Source: Climacium dendroides (lineage: Eukaryota; Streptophyta; Bryopsida; Hypnales; Climaciaceae). From it: DNA of 64,000 nucleotides. Of this stretch, positions 39,671-50,751 are shown in pieces; position 1 is the stretch's first letter; each line of letters starts with the position of its first letter. The stretch spans positions 21,532,001-21,596,000 of the forward strand of contig OX467086.1 of assembly GCA_950106755.1 (NCBI GenBank), given 5' to 3'. The notes under the pieces are model-generated. The model ran no database searches. It was not told the DNA's origin and worked only from the letters and a program-made list of their open reading frames with translations. The position numbers and the translations under genes were made by a program.

Positions 39671-42342
39671 ACCCGCAAAACGGAAAGGTGCTTCGAACGT
39701 GAACAACGTGACAGCTCGTCGCATGTCGTCATGCTTCTTGCAGAGACTGCGAACCACCGCCCGTGTAACCCCAAATATCGGGCATGTCATTACCCTCCAC
39801 CGACCATACACTGAGTTCATGGCGATGCGAAGTACCTTGACCAAAGGAGTTGCTGACATCCGTGGAACCCGCTCGGATAGCAGTATGCGGCGCACCTCAT
39901 TTGCCTCATCCTCTGAAACACACCCTAGATGACTTAGTAAAATTTGGATTGTGCAGAGTCTAGGGAGCTCGTGATCTGTGTCTCTAAACCTACGAAGAAA
40001 CAAAGAGGAACTCAGAGAAGGCACTTACCATCATGGCGCCAAGGCATCGGAGGAAGCTTGTGGACGACTGTGGGAGCTGAGACAATCCATAAGATTGGAC
40101 ACCAATCCCAACGGTAGCTCTCACGCCTGAAGGCAGTGTCTCGTCGGAATGAATCTACCATCTCTTGCACAACTCGCTCTTGAAGCAAGCGTAGCTCCGT
40201 TGCCGATTGTCAACACCTCGACTCGTAAGTAGCTGAGTCGCTCAGAAATTGAAGGTAATTCGATAGCAAGTCCACATCGGGGGGGACTTGCTCATACTTC
40301 ACAGAGGCGCATATGGATTTCACAGCCCTGCCAGCCGCATCGGCCACATTGGGATAATCCTCCTCCTGTGCAATGGATGAGAATGGATTAGGAGAAAAGG
40401 GAACTGACTTCAGCCTAAATCATGAAGTTGAAACACTACAGTGTCACACGTCCCGAAACAGTACAAGGAGATTACTAAAACACTACAGCGTTATCCATGC
40501 TCTCCACCACTTTGAAGCCACCAAAGTTCTGGACTAAATTACAACAGTGACACAGCACAGAGGTCGTCGGGTTTTAGAGAAGGAGAGTACCTTGGCCTCA
40601 CACAACCACCACATGGAGCATTCCTGCGTGGCGGCTTGGAATGTTCCTGTGGTCCACGACTTCTGAAAGTGGGACTTGAACTCTACTGCGGTCTGGCCCT
40701 TGTAGTCCCAATCTAGGAGTGTTGGTCTAATCTGTACAAGGTGAAACAGGTCAGGAGGAGGACCATGGACAGGTTTGGATATCTTCTGCCAAGATGCGGC
40801 CAAGGCATCTGACTTAACCCGCGCCCGATGCTTCACTTCACGCTCATCAACCTAGAGACAATCATTCCGTAAGTCAGTCTCTTTTTTCAACTCCGGATGA
40901 TATACACGTGGCGGCAGAGGACACTCTCCGCACAACCAATAATGCTTCAACTCTGCGTTATCCAGCCCTGGGCACCTCCAGCAATGTGAATTTGTCGGGG
41001 AAGATAGTGCTGGACTATTGTAGGCGCTGTCCTTCACGTTGCACTTCGAGTCTCCAGCAACCATACTAGGAGACGCAGTCTCAGCATCCTGTGGATCTGA
41101 TTGTTCCCCACAGAGCTCGCGGTGGAAGTCTGCCACGTCATCCTCAGAATCCAGTGTTCCGCGGTCTTCACGACCGTAGTCTTCAGGACATGGCATCTGT
41201 GTCACTCCACCCAACGTCTGGCATGCAGCTCGTGGGTCGAATGGCAACTCCTCTGCAGTTGGCTCATGCCCTGACTCGTGCACGGCTGAAGGGCTGCCAT
41301 CCTCAGAGTTTTCGTCTTCAGAACACACGACTCTGCTACTAGGGCGCCTCGCAGCATGAGACCCACATGCACTTCGAGTCTTTGTCGGGTTTTTTGCAGT
41401 GTCGTCGGTAACAAGAGGCTTCACTCCCTTTGCCGGGTTCTTTGCCATTGTTGCCGCTGTTAGACGTCACTTTGGGGCACCTGCAAGGGCTGCCTTCGTC
41501 TTCAAAAACCTCACCGGCTTCTCCCCGACCACGACATGATGAGGTTGCTCGCCCCAAACCGGATCTGTTTGCTGCGTCGGCGAACAAGTTGACTCTCCTT
41601 CTAGTTCTTCACTTGACGGTAATCGTGTTTCTTCCTCGTACAAATTCTGGGAGTCTACTGAGACTTCTGAAGCGGGAGGTGCTCCTGGATTCACTAGCCA
41701 TTGCAAGACCGCGGCCGCTTCACCTGCTGGAGACACATCCGCCTCGATATTGTCGTCCCCTTCATATGGGATCTCCTCTTTTGTCCCTCCCTCATCCGCA
41801 TCACTACCACGCTCCAAAAACCGTACCTTCTGCTTCTTGGCAGTCGTCTTCCCAGACTCCACATGTTTACGTTTCTGCGCGGGCTGCGAGGGCTCCTCAT
41901 CATCACTAGATAGAGGGAGCACTTCGGTCGCCGCTACCGTCTTCATGCAGGCCTTGCTGTCCAGTGTTTCGTGAGCTTTCTTCGTGGGTGCCTTTTTCTT
42001 GGTCGACGCCAAACTCGTTTGCGTTGTCCGTCCTTCAAGTCCCTTAGTCAGTGTTGCCTCCACGCTCTCTCGCTGAACCAATGCGAATGCACCTGCGTGA
42101 ACCTCATCACCGGAGTGTTTCGCACATTACTTGCCCTCGTCACGTTCCCCACCAGAGTGTTTCGGTAGATCTTCTGCCGCTGCACCTCCATCCGGTTGTT
42201 CTTCCTTTGGCACAACTTCTTCAGCGCCCTTCGTGACTACCATTACTTCACTTGGCTATGCAGAGCTGGTTCCACCCTTCTTAGGCTTTGATTTGCCCTT
42301 ACTCTTGGCTTGCTCTTCCACCGCTGCACCTGCCCGCAACAT
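39410..42342 (-). pseudogene. Large zinc-ribbon transposon protein, degenerate
   Basis: Three exons in transcription order: 42342-40591, 40365-40029, 39924-39410. Splice phases agree, and the last intron ends with a TACTAAG-like branch site before CATCTAG. The frame would give about 865 aa. The first exon has a Lys/Glu/Ser-rich region with a KRKHVE...KKQKVRF nuclear-localisation-like segment and a zinc-ribbon pattern CWRC-x13-CGEC. The second part contains a Trp-rich segment (WWLCEAK, RWDWCPILWI). I do not recognise the family. In-frame stops occur at 42256 (TAG), 42127 (TAA), 41467 (TGA), 40852 (TAG) and 40210 (TGA). The 40852 TAG could instead be an intron end. It is probably the accessory or DNA-binding partner of the transposase; this role is inferred only from position. 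Confidence 0.6.
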
Positions 42343-42956
42343 CTCCGAACTCTTTCCCTGTCCGATGCCCTGGTCCGGATACGGTGTCGTGTTGTAAATA
42401 GGTGTGGTGTTTAAAAACTACGAAAAGAACTCTTTAGAACGTCAATGGAGTATAAGGATTGAATTAGAAAAGGTGGGGTCGTGGAGAAATCCACGGTTTG
42501 GGTTTTGTACTACATCTTGTCGCTTAGCTCAGGGGAAGTAGGAGGCTGGCTGGCTGGTTATTTCCTGCCTTCACTAGCGATGCCAAGTTGCCGCTGCTCA
42601 GATTGATTCAACGGACCTGATGGTATTCGAACCTGGAACCAGTCGACAACTAACGGGGACTTCAACAACCAGCCAAGTCCGCAACTTGGCGTTGATTGTT
42701 AGCCCCACAACGGTTTTATACCGTTGATGGTTGCATTGTGTGGTATCAGATGAACTAAACAGTGTACCTTGATCCATTTCTACATAGGTTTTCTTTTGAG
42801 ACAAAAACATATACCTATAAATATTTGACTTTGGATTGGTTAGTTGGAATTAGCTTCTCAATGAAGCTATTAGTTTTGTATAAAGGGAATGGGTTACATT
42901 CCTTGGTTTAGAAGAACCTGTTTAGGCTTTGATTTTGGATTCAGTTATTTGTAGTG
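42343..42956. other. Internal transposon spacer with tRNA-like segment
   Basis: Upstream of the minus-strand zinc-ribbon gene and of the plus-strand ORF at 42957. On the minus strand 42681-42612 is a 70-nt segment with a 7-bp pairing end (CGGACTT with AGGTCCG) and a box-B-like GGTTCGAATAC. A TATA-like GTATAAAGG lies at about 42876, roughly 80 bp before the next ORF. Confidence 0.35.
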
Positions 42957-43376
42957 ATGGATTCGCAGAATCTTGAGGATTGGGAGCTATCATTATCTCA
43001 ACCGTTGTTTGATTCTGATTTGCCTTCTACTTCAAGACGTCGTGCACGTGATGAAGTTGAGCCTTCTGAGCGTTGTGTTCAACCGCGAACAGATCCAGAC
43101 CCAAGTAATTTTCAATTTGCAGCTGCAAGTATTCAACTTGATACCAGGGCCTTGGTTATTGTTTTGGAGGCTGAATCTACGCTTTCTGGAGATCATCAAA
43201 TGATATTTGAAGGACGTTTTGAGAATAACGCTGAAAGGCAGATGGTTAGTCGCATTTCAAGTGAAGTTGGGCATCGCCTTTGGCTTCAAGGGCAACTCAG
43301 TCATTTGAGCAGTCAACGGAGGGCTAGTTTCATTTCCGAAGTAGTTCTTCAAATCCTTGAGTTTTTACATGTTTAG
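42957..43376 (+). CDS. Small ORF inside the transposon, function unknown
   Basis: A 139-aa open frame starting MDSQNLEDWELSLSQPLFDS and ending LEFLHV. It has an acidic N-terminus, an Arg-rich patch (SRRRARDE) and predicted helical character toward the C-terminus. A TATA-like element lies about 80 bp upstream. It is the only one of the element's four ORFs without an internal stop. I do not recognise a family; it could be a captured fragment or part of another inserted element. Confidence 0.45.
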   Translation: MDSQNLEDWELSLSQPLFDSDLPSTSRRRARDEVEPSERCVQPRTDPDPSNFQFAAASIQLDTRALVIVLEAESTLSGDHQMIFEGRFENNAERQMVSRISSEVGHRLWLQGQLSHLSSQRRASFISEVVLQILEFLHV

Positions 43377-45070
43377 TCATTTATTTCCTCTTAAAATACC
43401 TTTAAGAGCGATTGATTTGTATTCCGATGTTTTTTTATGTTGGGTTTAGAAGAACCTTAACTTGTTCTAAAGTTCCTACAATAAGTTGTGAGAAGGGTTT
43501 TTTTTCCTACTTGGTTTTTCCCTTCTAGTTGAATTTCTAAGATTTTAGTAAATGAATAGAAGATGTAGTGGAGATAAGAGGGAGTAGTACCTCAACCAAT
43601 GGGCTTCTAGATGCCTTATGGGTCAAGTCATGGGCTGATGTGGTCCTTAGGAGAGGAAATAAGGAAGGAGGGGGCTTCCTCCTCCGCCTCTTTTTTTTTT
43701 GTGTGTTGTTATGGAAAAAGAAAAAAGTTTTTGCATACTGTGATTTTCGAGCGACTAAGGCTTTGTGTAGGAGACGAATTTTGATTTGAGATTTGGCAAA
43801 GTTGCACATCTTGTTCTTGCGCTTCTTTTGGCACTAGTTTCACTTGATTTGGAGTTGTTATGAGAAAGTTATGAGTAAAAGAGTGAGGGAAGGTCTGTTG
43901 CTATCCGATTAGAGAAGTGGAGACTTCGAGCCTCTCCTGCAGACTCAATATTTCTTGTATTCAAGTGAAATTTAGAGTAAGTGTAGGTCTTATTGTTAGC
44001 TTTTCAAAAAGCTATCACACTTGTAAATTGAGTTTGTGAAACAAAAGTTATAGACGGAAATGTGAAGGAGTGATAGGAAGAAGGAGATGAAGTTAGAGAC
44101 CGCTTCTACAAACTTTAGCTTTGAATTTGGAGTGTCATAGAACTTAGGTAGGGTGGAATTTGGAATTGAAAATTTGGTGTAGAGTTTTAAGGCAAGTTAG
44201 GATTCCAACCTTTCAAGTTTCAAGAGTTTTAGAGTATTATTGAACATTTTGTGGCCGAAACTAGCACATGCACATTCAGCTGCCAAGCAAATTTGAAGTG
44301 CCTAAGTTTGGGGTGCTATAGAAGGAGGAGTATTTGGAATTTTGAGTTCAGTGTTGGAGGAGATCTTTATGATACTTTAAGCTTTTCAAAGACTCAAATA
44401 TCAAACAATTTGGAGTGTTTTTGAGCATTTTATGTCTTACAAGGTGTATGCATGTTCGGTTGCCAAGGGATTTTGGAGCACCAACTTTGAAAGACTATAA
44501 CTTATGACTTGTAAGTTCGATTCTGTTGAAATTTGGAGGAAGAGTAGATGGTGTTGTTAGCTTTTCAAAAACTTATAACACACTTCATTTGAGATTATGA
44601 TGTGTTTGGAGCATCTATTTTAGTGTTGCTGCTTTCTTCAAGAGGTTTCAAGGCTTGCGGTTTTGATTCCTACTTCATTTAGAACCACACAAACACTTGT
44701 ATTAGTATTTATACGGTGTATATACGGTCTACTATATATGTATTCTACATATTTTTATACACATATTTATACATACATACGTACACGAATTTTATGCGTA
44801 TTTTATACTTGTATTGTACGACTATACGTACACGACTTTTATACATATTGTATATTTGGTATAAAGACGTTTGTATTTGAATACAAGTATTTCTACCTAT
44901 ACTTGTATACATACTCTTGCGTATTCAAGTTGTTCTTTTACCTTGATGGTTCATCCATTTATTTACGAACAGCTTTAGTTCCCTCCACTTGAAGTATTAT
45001 CTTCTATTGTATTCTTTTAGTTTGGTGTTATAAATCAAAGACCTGACTTTGTTTTCACTTGCTCCCTAAC
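43377..45070. other. Internal transposon spacer
   Basis: No gene recognised. From 43800 to 44650 the sequence contains several diverged restatements of a motif like CTTTTCAAAAACTTATAACAC / GAAATTTGGAGGA, suggesting an old internal tandem repeat. From 44690 to 44930 it is rich in TATACG and GTACACGA repeats. Confidence 0.35.
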
Positions 45071-45715
45071 CTAATCACTTCTAGTTGCAGCAAAAACCCC
45101 TGTGTTTCCCCTAAGCAAACTCTTATTACCCGACAATGGAAGTAAGCATTTCGGGTTTCCCATTTCATCCTGTACAGCCGGACACTCCGCGTCCCACCTG
45201 TGCTTATTCAAGTGCATTTTGTTGGCGAAGTTGTCCCTCCTGTAGTGGATGCATTTTTTGAACTTCCGTTTTGGGTCACCCGGCTTTGGAATGGACGTGC
45301 ACGCTTGCAGTACGTATTCGTTAATGAGTCGGTTGTACTCCTCCTCCGAGCCGAAGTTCACATTCAACCGCTTCCCGTCGATTGTCAATGGGCGTCGAAA
45401 CTCTGTCTGAGGTTGTGCGTTGGCAGCCTCCCTCACCGTTTCTACCAGCTTGTTGGCAGCCTCCCTCACCGTTTTCGCGGGTTTGGATGGTCCTATTTCA
45501 AGTGCCTTCTATAAAACAGCAGAACCCAGCAAAATTAGTGCCACCCCAAACCCCTTTCAATTCTATCTTACTAAACCTTAAACCCTTGAAAATGAGGAAA
45601 TCAACATGCTCGCAGAAACACTTACCCCTGAATCATGGGAGTCCTCTCAATCCGCATTACCGGAAGCCTGTCCACGCACTTCCGATGCCGCAGCCGTGTG
45701 CTTGGTCTTCGCCAT
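45071..45715 (-). pseudogene. BED-like zinc-finger transposon protein, one in-frame stop
   Basis: Two exons, 45715-45626 and 45508-45071, with GT-AG borders and phase 0, encode about 175 aa. The N-terminus is MAKTKHTAAASEVRGQASG. Exon 2 holds a repeated Glu-Ala-Ala-Asn segment (VREAANKLVETVREAAN) and a cluster of possible zinc ligands, CIH...NKMHLNKHRWDAECP, resembling the C..H..C part of plant BED fingers. A TGA lies in frame at 45647-45649. Position inside the transposon suggests an accessory DNA-binding protein. The assignment is tentative. Confidence 0.5.
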
Positions 45716-47099
45716 CAAACAACAATATTTGACTTTGAAACCTGACTCAACGAATCCAAACCAGTTCCTCCAACTGATGTGCTCGCCCCACTGAAACACT
45801 GGCTGATAATACCAGCACCGCTCCGGGTATTCAAAGGGTGTCCTATACCAGTCATGACAGGATGGAATAAGTAACAGGACATAAAATCAGTTAACTTGCA
45901 ATGCCTAAATTACAGACTCCAATAGGCTGTTTGAACGTGCTTGGCTAAAATGACATTTGCCACACGCTAAAGACTCTGCCGCCGTCCTTTTCGGTGCACC
46001 TGTCGAGCCGATACACCCAAATTTGGAGTCACGCTAACTCAACAATGTCGAGTCGGCAAACCTAAATTAGGAGTCAAGCTAATTCAACCCGGACAGTCTT
46101 ACTAAGTCATGAACCCTAAACCCTACAAGAACCCGCATTGCATGAAATTCTAAACCCTCATCCATGATTCTCGTTCATTTTGCGCCTTCGTCGGTAGCTT
46201 GCACCTGGCCCTTAACTCTATCCTATACTGAGTGATGAAACTTCGCAAATTTCTCTCAGCAAATGCTATACTGCACCTGTGTTTCTCCGCACCCCCCTAA
46301 TCTGCTCTCCTGCACCCGACACTAACTATGTTTGTCCGAACTTCTGCACTATCGCGCAGGACAATCAAATTACCGTGACCTGAGTTCTGCTGCAAAAAAT
46401 TCCTGCACGACAGGCGCAAAGCTAATCTAACATCACCGACCAGCACCGCAACAAAGGAACTCACCAGTTGCGCAATGGTATGCACGTCAGAACTCTTGTT
46501 TCCTTGAAGCGTTGTCACATACGCTGCACCGCCATTTGAATGCGCCGCACCATCCTAAACCGTTGAAAAGGAAATGAGTACTCCGCAAACCGCTCATGCC
46601 TAAACCCTAAGCTTCCGCAAGGCAAGACATCGCGCCCTCGTAGGCTGTTCATTGCGCCCGGACGTCTCACACGGGTGGCAAGCAAAATTAAAAAATGTCG
46701 CCCTTCCTAAACCGCAACTTTTTTCCGTGTGCACAGCAAGTCGAAGTCCGCCCCTGCTCACAAACTACTTCACAGCTTATGTTTTCTTTGAAATCGTGCA
46801 ATGATACAATCTCAAACACCTGAAACACTAGGAACGCTACGCCAGACAGTACATGCAAGCACTTAAACCGCAAAAATGATCTCCACTCGAGTTGGCTGGA
46901 ACGTGTGTTTGCTTCACGTCTGGCTCCTTGGCGAGGGTTGGTTCCAAACGTAAACCCGTACCTACCACAAAGGCAGCTCGTTGTGAAACACAAGCCCTAA
47001 AACATTCCGGCTTGGTTGCCATCATGACAGGCCTACGTGTGAAACACAAGTTGGGTAATTATTGTTACCCCTACATGTCACTTCCTAAACCCTAGATTA
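45716..47099. other. Internal transposon region with CCCTAAA motifs
   Basis: Moderately GC-rich and upstream of the two-exon minus-strand gene. CCTAAACCCT-type telo-box motifs occur near 46110, 46150, 46600 and 47080, and GAAACAC/GTGTTTC heptamers near 45793, 46280, 46820, 46986 and 47042. Short minus-strand open frames (46297-46518 and 46688-46993) are unsupported. Confidence 0.35.
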
Positions 47100-49290
47100 T
47101 TTTAATTGTTTATATTTCTTAATCCCCCCATTAAGTGAATTCTTTATTAGGTTCTTGGAATCTTCATTTCATTTTTTGAGTGCTTGATGTTTCATTGACT
47201 AACTTTGTAATGTTGGTTTTAGGCTATTGAAGGAGTTGTTCTTCTTCATTTTTTTTTAATATTCCATTTTTCCCATTGGTTGATGCCTTTTTCATTTTGT
47301 TGTCTATATTCTTCATTATTGCATTTTTTAATTTCTAATTTCTAATTAATTTTTAAAAAAAAATTGGGTCTATGTGCCTTAATTTCACAAATTTGATGTG
47401 CCATAATTTGTGTATTCAAGTAGTTGTTATTCTTCTTTTGTTGTTAATATGCTATTTTTTCCCCTTTTGGATCTATCTACTTTTGGGGGTGTTGATGTGT
47501 TTCTTTTTTGAATTCTATAAAAAAAAAATTCTAATACCATTCTTTTTCATTCTTCTGATCTATACCACTTTCTTTTTGTTATTGTATGTGATTTTCTCCA
47601 TTTCTTAAAGAACTCATAGAGTTCAGTCTTTGTTGGCTTCTTTTCTTCCTTTACTTATTTTTTTGCTTATAGATGTTTCATTTAAACTGTTTTTAACTGT
47701 AGGCTTTAGTAAATTAAAGGAGTTACAGTTGTAGTTTGTTTTAAATATTCCATTTTTCTCCCTTTTGGACCTATCCATTTATGGGGGTGTTCATGTGTTT
47801 CGTTTTGAATTCTATTTTCTTTTTCTAATTTCTTTGGTTTTTATTGTTCTGGCCTATGTGGCTTTCTTTCTTTTATTGTAAGTGAATTATTCTCTTTCCT
47901 AATGAACTTATAGGGTTCATTGTTTGTTACCTTTTTTTTATTTTTCTAGCGTTGATTGGTGTTTCAATAAATAATATCCTTTTTTCATGACGGTTTTAGT
48001 GTATTGAAGGAGTTGTTCTTCTTCCATTTTTTTTAAGTATTCCATTTCCCCCCCTTTTAGATCTATCCATTTCTTGGGTTCTTAATGATTGTGTTTCTTT
48101 TTTTAATTTCCAATTTTTTAATTTATAATTCATTTTTTTCCTTTTTTCATGAAGGTTTTAGTGTATTGAAGGATTTGTTCTTCTTCCATTTTTTTTAGGT
48201 ATTCCATTTCCCCCCCTTTTAGATCTATCCATTTCTTGGGTTTTTAATGTGTTTCTTTTTTTAATTTTTAATTTTTTTATTTATAATTCATTTTTTTCCA
48301 TTGATTGGGTCTATGTGGCTTTCTTTCTTTTATTGTAAGTGAATTTTTCTATTTCCTAATGAACTTATAGGGTTCATTGTTTGTTACCTTTTTTATTTAT
48401 TTTTCTAACGTTGATTGGTGTTTCATTAACTAATATCCTTTTTTCATGACAATTTTAGTGTATTGAAGGAGTTGTTCTTCTTCCATTTTTTTTTAAGTAT
48501 TCCATTTCCCCCCCTTTTAGATCTATCCATTTCTTGGGTTTTTAATGTGTTTCTTTTTTTAATTTCCAATTTTTTTAATTTATAATTCATTTTTTTCCAT
48601 TGATTGGGTCTATGTGGCTTTCTTTCTTTTATTGTAAGTGAATTTTTCTATTTCCTAATGAACTTATAGGGTTCATTGTTTGTTACCTTTTTTTTAAATT
48701 TTTTTAGTGTTGATTGGTGTTTCATTAAATAATATCCTTTTTTCATGACGGTTTTAGTGTATTGAAGGATTTGTTCTTCTTCCATTTTTTTTAGGTATTC
48801 CATTTCCCCCCCTTTTAGATCTATCCATTTCTTGGGTTTTTAATGTGTTTCTTTTTTTAATTTTTAATTTTTTTAATTTATAATTCATTTTTTCCATTGA
48901 TTGGGTCTATGTGGCTTTCTTTCTTTTATTGTAAGTGAATTTTTCTATTTCCTAATGAACTTATAGGGTTCATTGTTTGTTACCTTTTTTTTTTTTTTTT
49001 TTTTCTAGCGTTGATTGGTGTTTCATTAAATAATATCCTTTTTTCATGACGGCTTTAGTGTATTGAAGGAGTTGTTCTTCTTCCATTTTTTTTAGGTATT
49101 CCATTTCCCCCCTTCTAGACCTATCCATTTCTGGCGGTTTTATGTGTTTGATTTTTTTATTCCATATTTTTTTTTCTAATTCTATTTTTTTTTTATTGGG
49201 TCTATGTGGCTTTCTTTATTTTATTGTATGTGAATTTTTCCATTTCTTAATGAACTCCTGCAGTTCATTCTTTATTATGTTCTTTCCTTC
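47100..49290 (+). repeat. Satellite-like array, period about 300 bp
   Basis: At least seven units recur. Landmarks are CCCCTTTTAGATCTATCCATTT (near 47460, 47760, 48050, 48210, 48513, 48810 and 49110), GGGTCTATGTGGCTTTCTTT, TGAACTTATAGGGTTCATTG and TTTTCATGACGGTTTTAGTG. One unit is shortened to about 160 bp. The central units (48050-49050) are nearly identical and the outer ones diverged, as expected from unequal exchange. The plus strand is strongly T-rich and non-coding. Confidence 0.85.
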
Positions 49291-49844
49291 CTCCTTTTTT
49301 TTTTAAAATTCATGTTCTTCTCTTTGTATTAATAGTTTTAGTTTATTTTATATTACAGACTTTGATTTTTTTTAATTGTTGTTGTATATAGAAGGGCCCC
49401 AACCAAAAAGTAAATCGCAATATCAAATATGGAGACATAGAGAAACACTGAACACACTGTGCAATACCAGGCTAAACACTAGACCCAAAAACTTTAAAGA
49501 CAAAGAACACTAGGCTCGGATTGCCTGTGAAACACTATTCCAAAATACTGCCTACAAACTGTGAAAACACTATCCCTGATAACTGCCTAGGACCTGTGAA
49601 ACAATATCCAAAAAAATTACCCAAGGGCCTGACATAGGGTAAATAAAGGGAGCCTGTTGCTAGGAATTTCAACCCAACTACCCCTACCGGAAGAGGGCAA
49701 CAGTGCTACAGCAGTGTACTTCCTATGTACTTTCTGTGGCAGGCTTTAAAAGAAGGGGGTGAGATTTAGTGTGGTCCCATTTAATGTTGGTAACATTAAC
49801 CGGATTGTTGACATTTAGTGTTGTGCTTCGTAATTAGAGTTGCC
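49291..49844. promoter_or_regulatory. Right subterminal region of the transposon
   Basis: No gene. Several GTGAAACACTAT / GAAACACTG copies stand 30-90 bp apart between 49440 and 49600. CATTTAGTGTTGTG occurs at about 49812, matching a copy just inside the left end, and GGTAACATTAACC-like sequence is near 49787. The density of short repeats suggests transposase-binding sites. Confidence 0.4.
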
Positions 49845-49867
49845 AACACTAAATACCATCATTAGTG
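49845..49867 (-). repeat. Right terminal inverted repeat
   Basis: Exact inverted match to 34423-34445. It is followed by TA (49868-49869) and then by the right half of the interrupted dispersed repeat. Confidence 0.85.
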
Positions 49868-50279
49868 TAGTGTACTATAAGATCCTACAGTTACAGTGTT
49901 ACACAAGATCCTTAAAGGGGTAAATTTCTTAAAATAAAATTTAGATTCATCAAAATATTCTTAAGCCATTGAACAAGGTCTCATTTAACTCCAAACAATC
50001 TCAGGTATCTGGAATGAGATGCTCTGACCTTCCTCCCTCACACAAAGGATTCCGTACTTTCATCTTCGATTCTTGTTCTGTACATTTATTGTGTTTACGA
50101 GCATTACAACTACTGGTTTAAAATGGGTGTTAATTATCATGGTTTCCACTTTTCATCATAAAACTTTTTATTTTTTCATTAGAGCTTGCACAAACTCTCT
50201 CAGTAACAAAAATTAATTTTCTAAATATATATTATTCTCAAATTTCAAATCGTAATTGAAAGATTCTCTATAATTTCAT
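49868..50279. other. Right half of repeat copy B, then intergenic DNA
   Basis: The first roughly 100 bp continue the dispersed repeat split by the transposon. The rest is AT-rich without a recognised gene. Confidence 0.5.
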
Positions 50280-50751
50280 GCTAAAGAGAACTTGCCAAAG
50301 ACTACCTGATCACGAGTAAGAATAAGGATTTTAAAGATAATTCATAAATACAAAATGGAACAGCAGTACAGCACTGATCTTAACTCCTACACGTTGTGAA
50401 ACAACTAGCTTCATTAATTTCCGACACAGAGTAATCAATCAATCAATCAATCAAACGTTCAAACACAGAGGACCGATGATACATGTACGACCTCAACAAC
50501 ACACCACTTTTGACCACAGAAACTCATTCACAAACCCAGATGCACGCAATTATTCCAAATATATGCAAGCAGGATTGAATAAGCAGGATGTTCTATTATG
50601 CCAAGTATGTCAAAATTGTAGTATACATAAGAATTCGAAGAAGCTCAAACTCGCTGCTGGCTAGCTACCTAGCTGCTCGGCGACTACAGACAGTCCTCAA
50701 TGTACAGTTGCAAGGGCTCGTCGGCAAATCACAACACTCTACGATATACAC

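Larger units (their letters stand above)
34423..49867. mobile_element. 15.4-kb DNA transposon with MULE-type transposase
   Basis: The element starts and ends with a 23-bp perfect terminal inverted repeat beginning CACTAATGATGG. It is flanked by TA on each side (34421-34422 and 49868-49869). Inside are a MULE/SWIM transposase (plus), a large zinc-ribbon gene (minus, converging on it), a small plus-strand ORF, a two-exon gene for a BED-like finger (minus) and a satellite array. Base composition is higher in GC than the surroundings between about 34.7 and 42.4 kb and 45.1 and 47.1 kb. Three of the four genes carry in-frame stops, so this copy is non-functional even though its ends are perfect. 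Confidence 0.75.

Noticed and set aside
42740..42760. LTR retrotransposon primer-binding site (TGGTATCAGA)
   Set aside because: I find no flanking long terminal repeats and no gag or pol coding sequence.
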